Source: Flavobacterium psychrophilum (GTDB lineage Bacteria; Bacteroidota; Bacteroidia; Flavobacteriales; Flavobacteriaceae). From it: a stretch of 64,000 nucleotides of DNA. The stretch covers positions 62,001 to 126,000 of the forward strand of contig CAMAWT010000001.1 in assembly GCA_945862065.1 (NCBI GenBank), in the 5' to 3' direction. The position numbers and the translations under genes were made by a program. The notes under the pieces are model-generated. The model was not told where the DNA came from and made no database searches. It was given only the letters and a program-made list of their open reading frames with translations. This document shows positions 25,715-34,645 of the stretch, one piece after another (the stretch's first letter is position 1; each line of letters opens with the position of its first letter).

Positions 25715-26288
25715 TTTATCTGAAAAATATCACATTATATTAGCTTCGGGTTCACCCAGAAGACAACAGTTTTTTAAAGATTTGGATCTAAAATTTGAAA
25801 TTAGATTAAAAGAAATTGACGAAATTTATCCCAATCATTTAAAAGCTGAAGAAATTACCAATTATTTAGCAGAATTAAAAGCCAATGCCTTTGACGGAGA
25901 ATTACAAGAAAACGAATTATTGATAACCAGCGACACGATTGTTTGGCACAACAATCAAGCATTGGGCAAACCAAAAAATGCGGAAGATGCCTTTGAAATG
26001 CTGCAATCTATGTCGGGAACAACCCATGAAGTGATTACATCTGTTTCGTTTAAAACTAATTTATTTATAGACACCATTTCTGAAAATACAAAGGTCACTT
26101 TTGCGAATCTTGATGACGAAGAAATAAAATATTATATCGAAAAATACAAACCTTTTGACAAAGCAGGATCGTATGGAATTCAAGAATGGATTGGATTAAT
26201 TGCCATATCAAAAATAGAAGGTTCTTATACAAATGTGGTGGGTCTACCTACTGAAAAAGTAGTACAATATTTAAAAAAACTAGTTTAA
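25707..26288 (+). CDS. maf: Maf-like nucleoside triphosphate pyrophosphatase
   Basis: A house-cleaning pyrophosphatase acting on non-canonical or excess nucleoside triphosphates (dTTP/UTP class), 193 residues, cytoplasmic. The N-terminal signature is ILASGSPRRQQFF. The catalytic Asp is in TSDTIVW, and the base-recognition and phosphate residues lie in KPFDKAGSYGIQEW. GKPKNAEDAFEML is the conserved helix. It starts inside the end of the UbiA-like gene (eight-base overlap) and lies 12 bases before the PIG-L gene. Confidence 0.93.
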   Translation: MFNLSEKYHIILASGSPRRQQFFKDLDLKFEIRLKEIDEIYPNHLKAEEITNYLAELKANAFDGELQENELLITSDTIVWHNNQALGKPKNAEDAFEMLQSMSGTTHEVITSVSFKTNLFIDTISENTKVTFANLDDEEIKYYIEKYKPFDKAGSYGIQEWIGLIAISKIEGSYTNVVGLPTEKVVQYLKKLV

Positions 26289-26300
26289 AAACATCCAATA

Positions 26301-28793
26301 ATGGCTTCAAAAAAATATTTTTACCTAATTATAATAGCTTTCTTAAGTGCACCTATTTTTTCTCAAAAACCAGAAAAACCAAATGCTGTAGCCATATATC
26401 ATCAAATTGAAAAATTAAATTTTCTTGGAACGGTATTGTATATTGCTGCACATCCAGATGATGAAAATACCAAACTTATTTCGTATTTATCCAACGAAAA
26501 ACATGCCCGAACCGGATATTTATCACTAACTCGAGGCGATGGTGGACAAAATTTAATTGGACCCGAATTGAGAGAATTACTTGGAGTTATTCGTACACAA
26601 GAACTTATCGAAGCTCGTAAAATTGATGGAGGCGAACAATTTTTTACGCGTGCCAATGACTTTGGGTTTTCTAAAGTTCCTGAAGAAACACTCCAAATTT
26701 GGGATAAAGATCAAGTTTTGAGTGACATGATTTGGGTTATAAGAAATTTTCAACCAGATGTAATTATTAATCGATTTGACCACCGCACGTCAGGAACAAC
26801 CCATGGTCATCACACAACTTCTGCCTTATTGAGCGTTGAAGCCTTTGATAAAGTCAACAATCCGAAGGTTTTTTCAGAACAACTTGAATTTACCAAAACA
26901 TGGCAACCCAAACGAATGTTTTTTAATACTTCGTGGTGGTTTTTTGGAAGCAAAGAAAAATTTGATGAGGCTGATAAAACCAATTTTAGCGAATTAAAAA
27001 CAGGTGTTTATTATGAATCATTTGGTAAATCAAATCAAGAAATAGCAGCTTTGAGTAGAAGTTGTCATCAATCGCAAGGATTTGGAAATACAGGAACTAG
27101 AGGCGATGAAAGTGAATATATTGAGTTATTGAAAGGGGCGCCCATGCAAGATAAAACAAATATTTTTGAAGGTATTGACACGACTTGGAATCGAATTAAA
27201 AATGGGAAAAAAATTGGTGATTTAATTGATACCATTTTATTGAAATTTGATTATCAAAATCCGGAAAAAAGTGTTCCCGATTTAATCAAAGCCTATGAAC
27301 TTGTTGAAAAAATTGATGATGCACATTGGAAAAAAATCAAACTTGAAGAGATTCAGAAATTAATTGCTGCTTGTTCTGGCCTTTATTTAGAAGCAGTATC
27401 TTCTCAACAAGAAGCGACACCTGGTGATAAATTAAAAGTTAAAATAGAAACCATTAATAGAAGTGAAACCAAAATGGTTTTAAAAACGATCAAATATTCA
27501 AACGATAGTAATTTTGCATTCATTCCTATTAATCTGAAAAACAACCTATTAAGTACGCAAACAATTGATTTTCAGATGAAATCAGATGAAAATTACACAC
27601 AGCCTTACTATCTTGAAAATCAAGGCACAACAGGAATGTATTCGGTTTCAAATCAGAAATTAATCGGAATTCCCGACGTAATTAGAAATAGTAAGGTACA
27701 ATTTGTGATAGAAATCGAAGGAAAAGAATTCATTTTCGATAAAAATATTGTTTACAAATTCAATGATGCTGTAAAAGGCGAAGTGTACCAACCATTTGAT
27801 ATTGTGCCTGTTGTAACTTCATCCATAAAAGAAAAAGTCTATTTATTTACTAATAATTTAGAAAAACAAATTACCGTTAAAATAAAAGCAGGTAAAAATG
27901 AAATTTCAGGGAACGTAAAACTTGAAATTCCAGAAAATTGGAACGTAAGACCTAATGAACATATATTTTCTAATTTAAAAAAGGGAGATGAATTGGAAGT
28001 TTCTTTTTGGGTAACTCCATCAAAAGATGATTCGGAAGGAACCATTAAAAGCATTTTAGAAGTTGAAGATAAAATATTTGACAAAGATAAAATTGAAATA
28101 AATTATTCTCATATATACAATCAATTGGTATTGAAACCTGCTGAAGCCAAAGTAATTAAAAATTCTATCATTATCATTCCGAAAAAAATCGCCTACATTA
28201 TGGGTGCTGGTGACGAAGTTCCGAAAAGTTTAATAGAAATGGGTTATGAAGTATCTATAATCAAACCTGAAACTATAAACAAAGAAACTTTAGCTAATTT
28301 TGATGTAGTTATGACAGGAATTAGAGCCTATAATGTTGTGAAAGAATTAGAATCAAAACGACACTTTTTACTCGATTTTGTTGAAAGCGGAAAAACGATG
28401 ATTGTTCAATACAATACTTCTGATGATTTGGTAACCAAGCAACTAGCTCCATATTCATTAAAATTATCAAGAGATAGGGTTACAGAAGAAAATGCGGTTG
28501 TCACTTTTTTAGAACCCAATCACCCACTCGTTTCTTATCCAAATAAAATTACCCAAAAAGATTTTGAAGGATGGAAACAAGAACAAGGATTGTATTATCC
28601 TAACCAATGGGATGAGCATTTTACAGCACTTTTTGCCTCAAATGACAAAAATGAAAATTCGAAAAAAGGGGCGCTTTTAGCTTGTGATTTTGGTAAAGGA
28701 AAATATATTTACACCGGGTTTAGTTTTTTTAGAGAATTGCCTGAAGGCGTTGTTGGCGCTTATAGATTGATTGCTAACTTAATATCATACTAA
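26301..28793 (+). CDS. Exported PIG-L family deacetylase with C-terminal glutamine-amidotransferase-like domain
   Basis: A secreted enzyme of 830 residues. A signal peptide (about residues 1-21) is followed by a PIG-L/LmbE zinc deacetylase domain. The metal motif AHPDDE is at residues 50-55, and the second metal region is FDHRTSGTTHGHHTTSA near 163-178. The middle is beta-rich (about 360-620). The last 200 residues resemble a ThuA/type 1 glutamine amidotransferase fold (IAYIMGAGDEVPKSLIEMGYEV). Such fusions in Bacteroidota are thought to deacetylate sugar conjugates outside the cytoplasm. The export signal and size rule out BshB. One base after its stop comes the 34-residue ORF and then the symporter, suggesting a hydrolyse-and-import unit. 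Confidence 0.85.
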   Translation: MASKKYFYLIIIAFLSAPIFSQKPEKPNAVAIYHQIEKLNFLGTVLYIAAHPDDENTKLISYLSNEKHARTGYLSLTRGDGGQNLIGPELRELLGVIRTQELIEARKIDGGEQFFTRANDFGFSKVPEETLQIWDKDQVLSDMIWVIRNFQPDVIINRFDHRTSGTTHGHHTTSALLSVEAFDKVNNPKVFSEQLEFTKTWQPKRMFFNTSWWFFGSKEKFDEADKTNFSELKTGVYYESFGKSNQEIAALSRSCHQSQGFGNTGTRGDESEYIELLKGAPMQDKTNIFEGIDTTWNRIKNGKKIGDLIDTILLKFDYQNPEKSVPDLIKAYELVEKIDDAHWKKIKLEEIQKLIAACSGLYLEAVSSQQEATPGDKLKVKIETINRSETKMVLKTIKYSNDSNFAFIPINLKNNLLSTQTIDFQMKSDENYTQPYYLENQGTTGMYSVSNQKLIGIPDVIRNSKVQFVIEIEGKEFIFDKNIVYKFNDAVKGEVYQPFDIVPVVTSSIKEKVYLFTNNLEKQITVKIKAGKNEISGNVKLEIPENWNVRPNEHIFSNLKKGDELEVSFWVTPSKDDSEGTIKSILEVEDKIFDKDKIEINYSHIYNQLVLKPAEAKVIKNSIIIIPKKIAYIMGAGDEVPKSLIEMGYEVSIIKPETINKETLANFDVVMTGIRAYNVVKELESKRHFLLDFVESGKTMIVQYNTSDDLVTKQLAPYSLKLSRDRVTEENAVVTFLEPNHPLVSYPNKITQKDFEGWKQEQGLYYPNQWDEHFTALFASNDKNENSKKGALLACDFGKGKYIYTGFSFFRELPEGVVGAYRLIANLISY

Positions 28794-28794
28794 A

Positions 28795-28899
28795 ATGAAT
28801 GATAAAAAAAATAAATGGAATACCGATTATACTTGGTTACTGGTGATGAACGCGATGTACATAGTTATTTTTTATGTTTTAATGCAAATATTTTCTTAA
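28795..28899 (+). CDS. 34-residue single-helix membrane microprotein
   Basis: A small ORF that starts one base after the PIG-L stop codon and ends one base before the symporter start codon. It has an ATG and a TAA stop. The product begins with a hydrophilic, basic stretch (MNDKKNKWNTDYTW) followed by one hydrophobic helix of about 19 residues with LLVMNAMYIVIFYVLM. It is predicted to be a cytoplasmic-N, single-pass membrane peptide. The tight packing argues for real, coupled translation. It could be a small subunit or regulator of the symporter, as DUF485/DUF4212-type companions are for other SSS transporters, though it is shorter and I recognise no family. Confidence 0.65.
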   Translation: MNDKKNKWNTDYTWLLVMNAMYIVIFYVLMQIFS

Positions 28900-28900
28900 T

Positions 28901-30598
28901 ATGCAACAAATTGATTGGATTATTCTGTGTGTAACACTATCATTTATAGTGATATATGGTGTTTATAAAACCAAAGGAAGTAAAAATGTAGAAGATTACA
29001 TTTTAGGCAATAAGCAAACCAATTGGTGGACGGTTGGAATTTCAGTAATGGCTACACAAGCAAGTGCCATTACTTTTTTATCAACACCCGGACAAGCCTA
29101 TCATGACGGAATGGGTTTTGTTCAATTTTATTTTGGTTTACCCATCGCAATGGTGGTGATTTGCGTCACGTTTATTCCAATCTATAACCGTTTAAAAGTT
29201 TTTACAGCATATGAATATTTGGAACAACGTTTTGACCTAAAAACTAGAAGTTTGGCATCTATTTTATTTATGGTACAACGTGGCTTAGGTACTGGGTTAA
29301 CAATTTATGCACCTTCCATTATTTTATCAACATTGTTAGGATGGAATTTAACGATGTTAAATATCATCATAGGAATTCTGGTAATTATTTATACCTTTTC
29401 AGGAGGAACAAAAGCAGTTAATGTGACTCAAAAGCATCAAATGTTCATCATCATGAGTGGCATGATTATCACCTTTTTTCTGATTTTGAGATTACTTCCC
29501 AATGAAATGACTTTTTCAAATGCCATGCATATTGCTGGAGCCAATGAAAAGATGAATATTGTAGATTTTTCATTCGACCCCGAAATGCGTTATACTATTT
29601 GGAGCGGAATTGCCGGTGGTTTCTTTTTAAGTTTGGCGTATTTTGGAACAGATCAATCACAAGTTGGAAGGTATTTATCAGGAAAATCGGATAAAGAAAG
29701 TCAGATGGGATTGATTATGAATGGCTTTTTAAAAGTGCCAATGCAATTTTTTATATTGTTAATAGGTGTTATGGTTTTTGTGTTTTTTCAATTTAACGAT
29801 GTGCCTTTGAACTTTAATCCTGTAAACAAACAAATAATTGAAAAATCAAAATATGCCAATCAATATCATGAATTGGAAAAACAACTCAACGATTTAACTG
29901 AGGAGAAAAAAGAGTATAATTTACTTTATATGGATCACTTAAATCAAAATTATGACAATCCGATTTTGAGAAATAAATTGGTTTCCATTTCTGGAAAAGA
30001 AAAAGATTTAAGAGAACAGGCCAAAGATTTAATTTCGAAAGCCGATGTTAAAGCTGAAACAAATGATAAAGATTATGTTTTTTTATATTTCATTTTAAAT
30101 TATTTACCGAAAGGATTAATCGGACTGCTTTTGGCAGTAATATTGTCGGCTGCCATGTCATCAACAGCTTCAGGACTAACCGCTTTGGCATCTACAACAG
30201 CCATAGATATTTACAAAAGAAATTTAAAACAACCCAAATCTGATCAACATTTTGTGAATGCAACAAAATATTTCACACTACTTTGGGGAGTAATTGCCAT
30301 TTTATTTGCCTGTGTGGGTACCCTTTTTGAAAATTTAATTCAGTTAGTAAATATCATTGGATCCATATTTTACGGAACTGTACTTGGTATATTTTTAGTT
30401 GGATTTTACATCAAATATATAAAATCAACGGCTATTTTTTATGGGGCTCTTATCAGTCAATGTCTAATTTTTTATATCTATTATTTAGATGTAATTAGTT
30501 TTTTATGGTTAAATTTTATTGGGGCAATGCTCACTATTTTAATTTCATTCATGATTCAAATTTCTATTAAAAAGAAACCCATTTTAACGATAAATTAA
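28901..30598 (+). CDS. Sodium:solute symporter (SSS family) with coiled-coil insert
   Basis: An inner-membrane transporter of 565 residues with about 13 helices. Family marks are VEDYILGNKQTNWWTVGISVMATQASAITFLSTPGQAY and SLAYFGTDQSQVGRYLSGKS, in the LeuT-like core. An unusual hydrophilic region (about residues 308-392, rich in Lys, Glu, Leu, Asn) sits between two helices and looks like a coiled coil. The stretch LLAVILSAAMSSTASGLTALAS is the conserved helix carrying sodium-site Ser/Thr. The substrate is unknown. The preceding exported deacetylase suggests a sugar or sugar acid released outside the cell. Confidence 0.9.
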   Translation: MQQIDWIILCVTLSFIVIYGVYKTKGSKNVEDYILGNKQTNWWTVGISVMATQASAITFLSTPGQAYHDGMGFVQFYFGLPIAMVVICVTFIPIYNRLKVFTAYEYLEQRFDLKTRSLASILFMVQRGLGTGLTIYAPSIILSTLLGWNLTMLNIIIGILVIIYTFSGGTKAVNVTQKHQMFIIMSGMIITFFLILRLLPNEMTFSNAMHIAGANEKMNIVDFSFDPEMRYTIWSGIAGGFFLSLAYFGTDQSQVGRYLSGKSDKESQMGLIMNGFLKVPMQFFILLIGVMVFVFFQFNDVPLNFNPVNKQIIEKSKYANQYHELEKQLNDLTEEKKEYNLLYMDHLNQNYDNPILRNKLVSISGKEKDLREQAKDLISKADVKAETNDKDYVFLYFILNYLPKGLIGLLLAVILSAAMSSTASGLTALASTTAIDIYKRNLKQPKSDQHFVNATKYFTLLWGVIAILFACVGTLFENLIQLVNIIGSIFYGTVLGIFLVGFYIKYIKSTAIFYGALISQCLIFYIYYLDVISFLWLNFIGAMLTILISFMIQISIKKKPILTIN

Positions 30599-30629
30599 AA
30601 AGAAAACAATTCATTTGTGTATGTTTAAT

Positions 30630-30643
30630 TATATTAGAATATA
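30630..30643. promoter_or_regulatory. Possible operator upstream of carH (TATATT-AG-AATATA)
   Basis: A perfect inverted repeat of six bases with a two-base spacer. It lies 38 bases upstream of the carH promoter box. The AT-rich composition makes such a palindrome fairly likely by chance. Confidence 0.25.
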
Positions 30644-30680
30644 AATACTTCTATTTATTATTTTTTGAGAAAAAAAAGTC

Positions 30681-30688
30681 TATTTTTG
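30681..30688 (+). promoter_or_regulatory. Promoter -7 box of carH (TATTTTTG)
   Basis: A perfect TAnnTTTG match 22 bases upstream of the carH start codon. Confidence 0.6.
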
Positions 30689-30709
30689 TTTAAGAAATTT
30701 AAATAAAAA

Positions 30710-31600
30710 ATGAACAATACCAAAAACACCTTTAGCATCAAAGATTTAGAAAATCTTTCAGGTATAAAGGCACATACTATTCGAATTTGGGAAAAAAGAT
30801 ACAAGGTATTGGAACCTAAAAGAACTGATACGAATATACGTTTTTATGATTTAAGCGGACTTCAAAAATTGCTCAACATAACTTTGTTGCATGATTATGG
30901 ATATAAAATTTCGAAAATTTCAAAATTAAACGAAGAAAAAATTAAAGAATTATCTAGAGAAATTATTTCTGAAAAAAGCGCAAAAAGTCATGCAATTAGT
31001 TCGTTTAAGCTGGCTATGATGAATTTTGATCAAGCACTTTTTTTTAATACCTACAACGAATTACTTTCAACTAAATCTTTTAAGGAAATATTTTATGATG
31101 TAGTTATTCCCATAATGAATGAGATTGGTTTTTTATGGCAAACAGATACCATTACGCCAGCTCATGAACATTTTTTGAGTAATTTGATCAAACAAAAATT
31201 GATGATGAACATCGAAAAATTATACGAAAATGCACCAACCAAGACTGATAAAGTTTTTGTATTGTATTTGCCTTATAATGAAGTTCACGAATTGGGTTTG
31301 ATGTATTTGAATTATGAAGTTATTTCAAATGGCTATAAAACGATTTATCTAGGAGAAAGCGTACCTTTGTCTAGTTTAAAAGACCTGAAAAATTATTTTG
31401 ACAATATTGTTTTTGTGTGTTATATGACCGTAGAACCTCTAAAAGAGGAAGTCAATAATTACATCCAAAGCATTGAAAAAGAAGTTATTGATGATTCCTC
31501 CGAATTGTGGCTTATCGGAAGAATGACTGCTTACGTTAATCAAATTAAACCATATATGAAGGTATTCGATTCTATCGAAAATCTTGTTAAAAATTTATAA
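30710..31600 (+). CDS. carH: CarH-type MerR regulator with B12 photoreceptor domain
   Basis: A transcription factor of 296 residues. A MerR helix-turn-helix occupies residues 8-75 (FSIKDLENLSGIKAHTIRIWEKRY). The middle is a helical cobalamin-binding module and the end a Rossmann B12 domain. The CarH signatures are intact. Trp143 is followed after nine residues by Glu153-His154 (the Wx9EH motif that senses adenosylcobalamin). His193 lies in EVHELG (ExHxxG, the lower cobalt ligand). In known CarH proteins, cobalamin-bound tetramers repress carotenoid genes in the dark and light releases them. crtI and crtB follow at once, and B12 uptake genes lie 4 kb on. Light response is inferred from the motifs. 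Confidence 0.88.
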   Translation: MNNTKNTFSIKDLENLSGIKAHTIRIWEKRYKVLEPKRTDTNIRFYDLSGLQKLLNITLLHDYGYKISKISKLNEEKIKELSREIISEKSAKSHAISSFKLAMMNFDQALFFNTYNELLSTKSFKEIFYDVVIPIMNEIGFLWQTDTITPAHEHFLSNLIKQKLMMNIEKLYENAPTKTDKVFVLYLPYNEVHELGLMYLNYEVISNGYKTIYLGESVPLSSLKDLKNYFDNIVFVCYMTVEPLKEEVNNYIQSIEKEVIDDSSELWLIGRMTAYVNQIKPYMKVFDSIENLVKNL

Positions 31601-31613
31601 AATAAAACCTAAA

Positions 31614-33077
31614 ATGAAAAAAGATATCAAAATAATTGGATCTGGATTTTCGTCATTAGCGGCAGCTTGTTATTTGGCAAAAGAAGGAAATTCAGTTACA
31701 GTTTATGAAAAAAACAGTACCATTGGAGGAAGAGCAAGACAATTAAAAAAAGATGGTTTCACATTTGATCTTGGTCCGTCTTGGTATTGGATGCCCGATG
31801 TTTTTGAACGATTTTTTGGTGATTTTGATAAAAAACCAACTGATTATTATGATCTAATAAAATTATCTCCAGCTTATCAAGTTTATTTCGGAATTGATGA
31901 ATTTATAGTTATTGCAGATAATTTACCAACAATCGTAAATACTTTTGAGTCTATTGAAGCAGGAAGCGGAAAACAACTGGAAATCTTTATTAAAGAAGCA
32001 CAATGTAATTATAATATTGCCATTAAAGATTTGGTTTACAGACCTGGTGAATCGCCATTAGAACTGATAACAATTGAAACTGCGAAAAAAGTAGGTCAAT
32101 TTTTTAGTAATATTTCAAAAGATATTAGAAAAAAATTTAAAAATAAAAAATTAATTCAAATACTAGAATTTCCAGTTTTATTTTTAGGTGCTAAACCTAC
32201 CGATACTCCATCTTTTTATAGTTTTATGAATTTTGCAGACTTTGGATTAGGAACATTTCATCCAAAAAATGGAATGTATTCTGTGATTTTAGCTATGGAA
32301 AAATTGGCTGTAGAATTGGGTGTTACCATTCTAACTAATCAAAATGTTGATAAAATAAACGTAGAAAATGGCGTTGTAAAAAGTCTAGTAATTAATAATC
32401 AAAAAGTAGAGGCAGATATTATTGTTTCTGGTGCAGATTATCATCATACGGAGACATTATTGGATCAAGAATACAGAGCTTATTCTGAAAAATATTGGGA
32501 TAGCAGAGTATTTGCACCTTCTTCACTCCTATTTTATGTAGGTTTTGATAAAAAAGTAGAACGAGTAGAACATCATAATTTATTCTTTGATGTGGACTTT
32601 GATGTACACGCTAAAGCTATATATGACAAACCAGAATGGCCTGAAAATCCATTATTTTATGCAAATTTTCCATCCATTACAGATGAAAATTCTGCTCCAG
32701 AAGGTAAGGAAGCTGCATTTTTTTTAATACCTTTAGCGCCAGGAATTGAAGATACTGAAGAGTTAAGATCTATTTATTTTGATAAAATTCTTTATAGATT
32801 AGAAAAATTAACTCGTCAGGAATTAAGAAATAACATTCTTTTTAAGGAATCATTTTGTGTAAATGATTTTATAAAAGATTATAATTCCTACAAAGGAAAT
32901 GCATATGGCATGGCGAATACATTGCTACAGACTGCCTTTTTGCGTCCGAAATTAAAAAGTAAAAAAGTAGCAAATTTATATTTTACAGGACAATTGACAG
33001 TGCCAGGACCAGGTGTTCCGCCAGCCTTAATATCTGGAAAATTAGTTGCTGATTTAATAATAAAATATTCAAAATAA
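31614..33077 (+). CDS. crtI: Phytoene desaturase
   Basis: A FAD-dependent CrtI-type desaturase that converts phytoene to lycopene. From ATG 31614 it is 487 residues. An earlier in-frame start at 31584 would overlap carH by 17 bases and add ten residues before the dinucleotide fold, so 31614 is preferred. The FAD-binding motif is IIGSGFSSLAAACYLAKEG near the N-terminus. GRARQLKKDGFTFDLGPSWYWMPD is the conserved second segment. The C-terminal bacterial desaturase motif reads NLYFTGQLTVPGPGVPPALISGK. It is peripheral on the membrane. It follows carH by 13 bases and precedes crtB by six, forming one operon. Confidence 0.94.
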   Translation: MKKDIKIIGSGFSSLAAACYLAKEGNSVTVYEKNSTIGGRARQLKKDGFTFDLGPSWYWMPDVFERFFGDFDKKPTDYYDLIKLSPAYQVYFGIDEFIVIADNLPTIVNTFESIEAGSGKQLEIFIKEAQCNYNIAIKDLVYRPGESPLELITIETAKKVGQFFSNISKDIRKKFKNKKLIQILEFPVLFLGAKPTDTPSFYSFMNFADFGLGTFHPKNGMYSVILAMEKLAVELGVTILTNQNVDKINVENGVVKSLVINNQKVEADIIVSGADYHHTETLLDQEYRAYSEKYWDSRVFAPSSLLFYVGFDKKVERVEHHNLFFDVDFDVHAKAIYDKPEWPENPLFYANFPSITDENSAPEGKEAAFFLIPLAPGIEDTEELRSIYFDKILYRLEKLTRQELRNNILFKESFCVNDFIKDYNSYKGNAYGMANTLLQTAFLRPKLKSKKVANLYFTGQLTVPGPGVPPALISGKLVADLIIKYSK

Positions 33078-33083
33078 TATTCT

Positions 33084-33923
33084 ATGAAGTCAATTTTTGA
33101 TACCGTTTCTTTCGATTGTAGTCAGAATGTAACAAAAACATATAGTACGTCTTTTTCATCAGCTGTAAAAATGTTGGCGCCAAGTATTCGTCAAGATATT
33201 TATAACATTTATGGCTTTGTTCGATTTGCGGACGAAATAGTAGATTCGTTTCACGATTATAATAAACAACTTCTTTTTGATCTTTTTGAAAAGGATTTAG
33301 AAAGTGCTATTGAAAATAAAATCAGCTTAAATCCCATTTTAAATTCGTTCCAGCATACTGTAAATCAATATGCTATACCAAACGAATTAATTGAATCTTT
33401 TATGACAAGTATGCGTTTGGATTTAACTAAAACGGCATATCAAACTAAAGAAGAATATGATCAATATATTTATGGTTCAGCAGATGTAGTTGGTTTGATG
33501 TGCTTAAAAGTATTTGTAAATGGTGATTCTAACAAATATGATGAATTGAAAGAATCTGCCATGCGATTAGGTTCTGCATTTCAAAAAGTGAACTTTTTAA
33601 GAGATTTAAAAGCTGATTATGAAGATTTGAGTAGGACTTATTTTCCAAATACCGATTTATCTCAGCTAAACGAAGCTTCCAAAATGGAAATTATTTCCGA
33701 AATCGAAGAAGATTTTAGAATAGGATTTTCAGGGATTGTAAACTTACCTATTGAAGCAAAATTTGGCGTTTATACTGCTTATATTTATTATAAAAAATTA
33801 CTTTTAAAACTAAAAAATACACCTTCAATAGAAATTAAAAACACACGAATAAGAGTTTCTGATTATCAAAAAATTCAATTACTTACAAAATGTTATTTTT
33901 CATATAAATTGAATTTAATTTAA
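33084..33923 (+). CDS. crtB: Phytoene synthase
   Basis: Joins two geranylgeranyl diphosphates into phytoene. It has 279 residues, all-alpha prenyl synthase fold. The first Asp-rich motif is FADEIVDSF. The second is LRDLKADYEDLSRTYFP; both bind the diphosphate-magnesium. It lies six bases after crtI as the last gene of the carH-crtI-crtB operon. No crtY, crtZ or later genes follow, so cyclisation and hydroxylation must be encoded elsewhere. Confidence 0.94.
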   Translation: MKSIFDTVSFDCSQNVTKTYSTSFSSAVKMLAPSIRQDIYNIYGFVRFADEIVDSFHDYNKQLLFDLFEKDLESAIENKISLNPILNSFQHTVNQYAIPNELIESFMTSMRLDLTKTAYQTKEEYDQYIYGSADVVGLMCLKVFVNGDSNKYDELKESAMRLGSAFQKVNFLRDLKADYEDLSRTYFPNTDLSQLNEASKMEIISEIEEDFRIGFSGIVNLPIEAKFGVYTAYIYYKKLLLKLKNTPSIEIKNTRIRVSDYQKIQLLTKCYFSYKLNLI

Positions 33924-33961
33924 AAAGGATTTAAAATCAAATATATAATTATCCAAAAATA

Positions 33962-33998
33962 AAAAATCCCCAAAAATATTTTTTTTCTGAGGATTATA
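33962..33998 (-). terminator. Probable terminator of the DUF4252 gene
   Basis: On the minus strand AATCCTCAG pairs imperfectly with TTGGGGATT across an A/T-rich loop, followed by TTTTTATTTTT. It has one mismatch and a long loop. Confidence 0.5.
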
Positions 33999-34012
33999 AA
34001 AGTGAAAAGTAA

Positions 34013-34525
34013 TTATTTTTTTGGTGCTTTATTTAAAACATTTCCACCAGGTATTTTAAGTTTATCCGTGAGAACGGAAATTTCATCCAAACTGAAATTT
34101 CCTTTTAAATACATCAATACAGATTGTTGAGTACTTGAACCCTCTATAGTCATCAATAATTCTCTAATATTTTCATTTCCATTTTCGGTTTTAACAAAAA
34201 CCTGAACTTCACTTCCCTTGTCAACAACTTTCATTAATTCTACCAAAGTTGATGATTTCACCAACTTTTCGGAAGCTTTTTTCAATTCATTTCCTTTAGA
34301 GCTGTTGGATGTCATGAATACTTTTAAGTTGTCTAATTTTTTAGCTAAAGCTAATAAATCTTGTGCATCTTTGGTATTGGTTTCCACTTTTCCCATCAAC
34401 TCAAACATCTTTTTGTTGACTAAAATTGTGGTTACATCATCTTGATTCTCAAATTTATCAAGAACCGTTTGTCCAAAAAATGGAACAACTAAAAAGAAGG
34501 CGATAACTATAAAAATATGTTTCAT
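34013..34525 (-). CDS. Exported DUF4252 protein
   Basis: A protein of 170 residues with a signal peptide (about residues 1-18). A single DUF4252 domain follows, common in Bacteroidota and of unknown function. Family-like pieces are the N-terminal FENQDDVTTILVNKKMFELMGK and the C-terminal VLMYLKGNFSLDEISVLTDKL. It is a single-gene unit with its own promoter box, between the carotenoid operon and the B12 receptor. No functional link to either is evident. Confidence 0.8.
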   Translation of the reverse strand: MKHIFIVIAFFLVVPFFGQTVLDKFENQDDVTTILVNKKMFELMGKVETNTKDAQDLLALAKKLDNLKVFMTSNSSKGNELKKASEKLVKSSTLVELMKVVDKGSEVQVFVKTENGNENIRELLMTIEGSSTQQSVLMYLKGNFSLDEISVLTDKLKIPGGNVLNKAPKK

Positions 34526-34559
34526 GATATTTTAAATTATAATATTAAAAGTAATATAG

Positions 34560-34567
34560 CAAAAATA
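34560..34567 (-). promoter_or_regulatory. Promoter -7 box of the DUF4252 gene (TATTTTTG)
   Basis: A perfect TAnnTTTG on the minus strand, 35 bases before the start codon. Confidence 0.6.
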
Positions 34568-34645
34568 TTGCCAATTTTAAATCTTAATTGAACTCCACGC
34601 AAAACTAACAAAATAAACGAACTCTATCTGCCATTTGTATGTTCT

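Noticed and set aside
26301-28793. PIG-L protein as the bacillithiol deacetylase BshB, given bshC nearby
   Set aside because: It has a signal peptide, is over three times too long and lies 10 kb from bshC; BshB acts in the cytoplasm.
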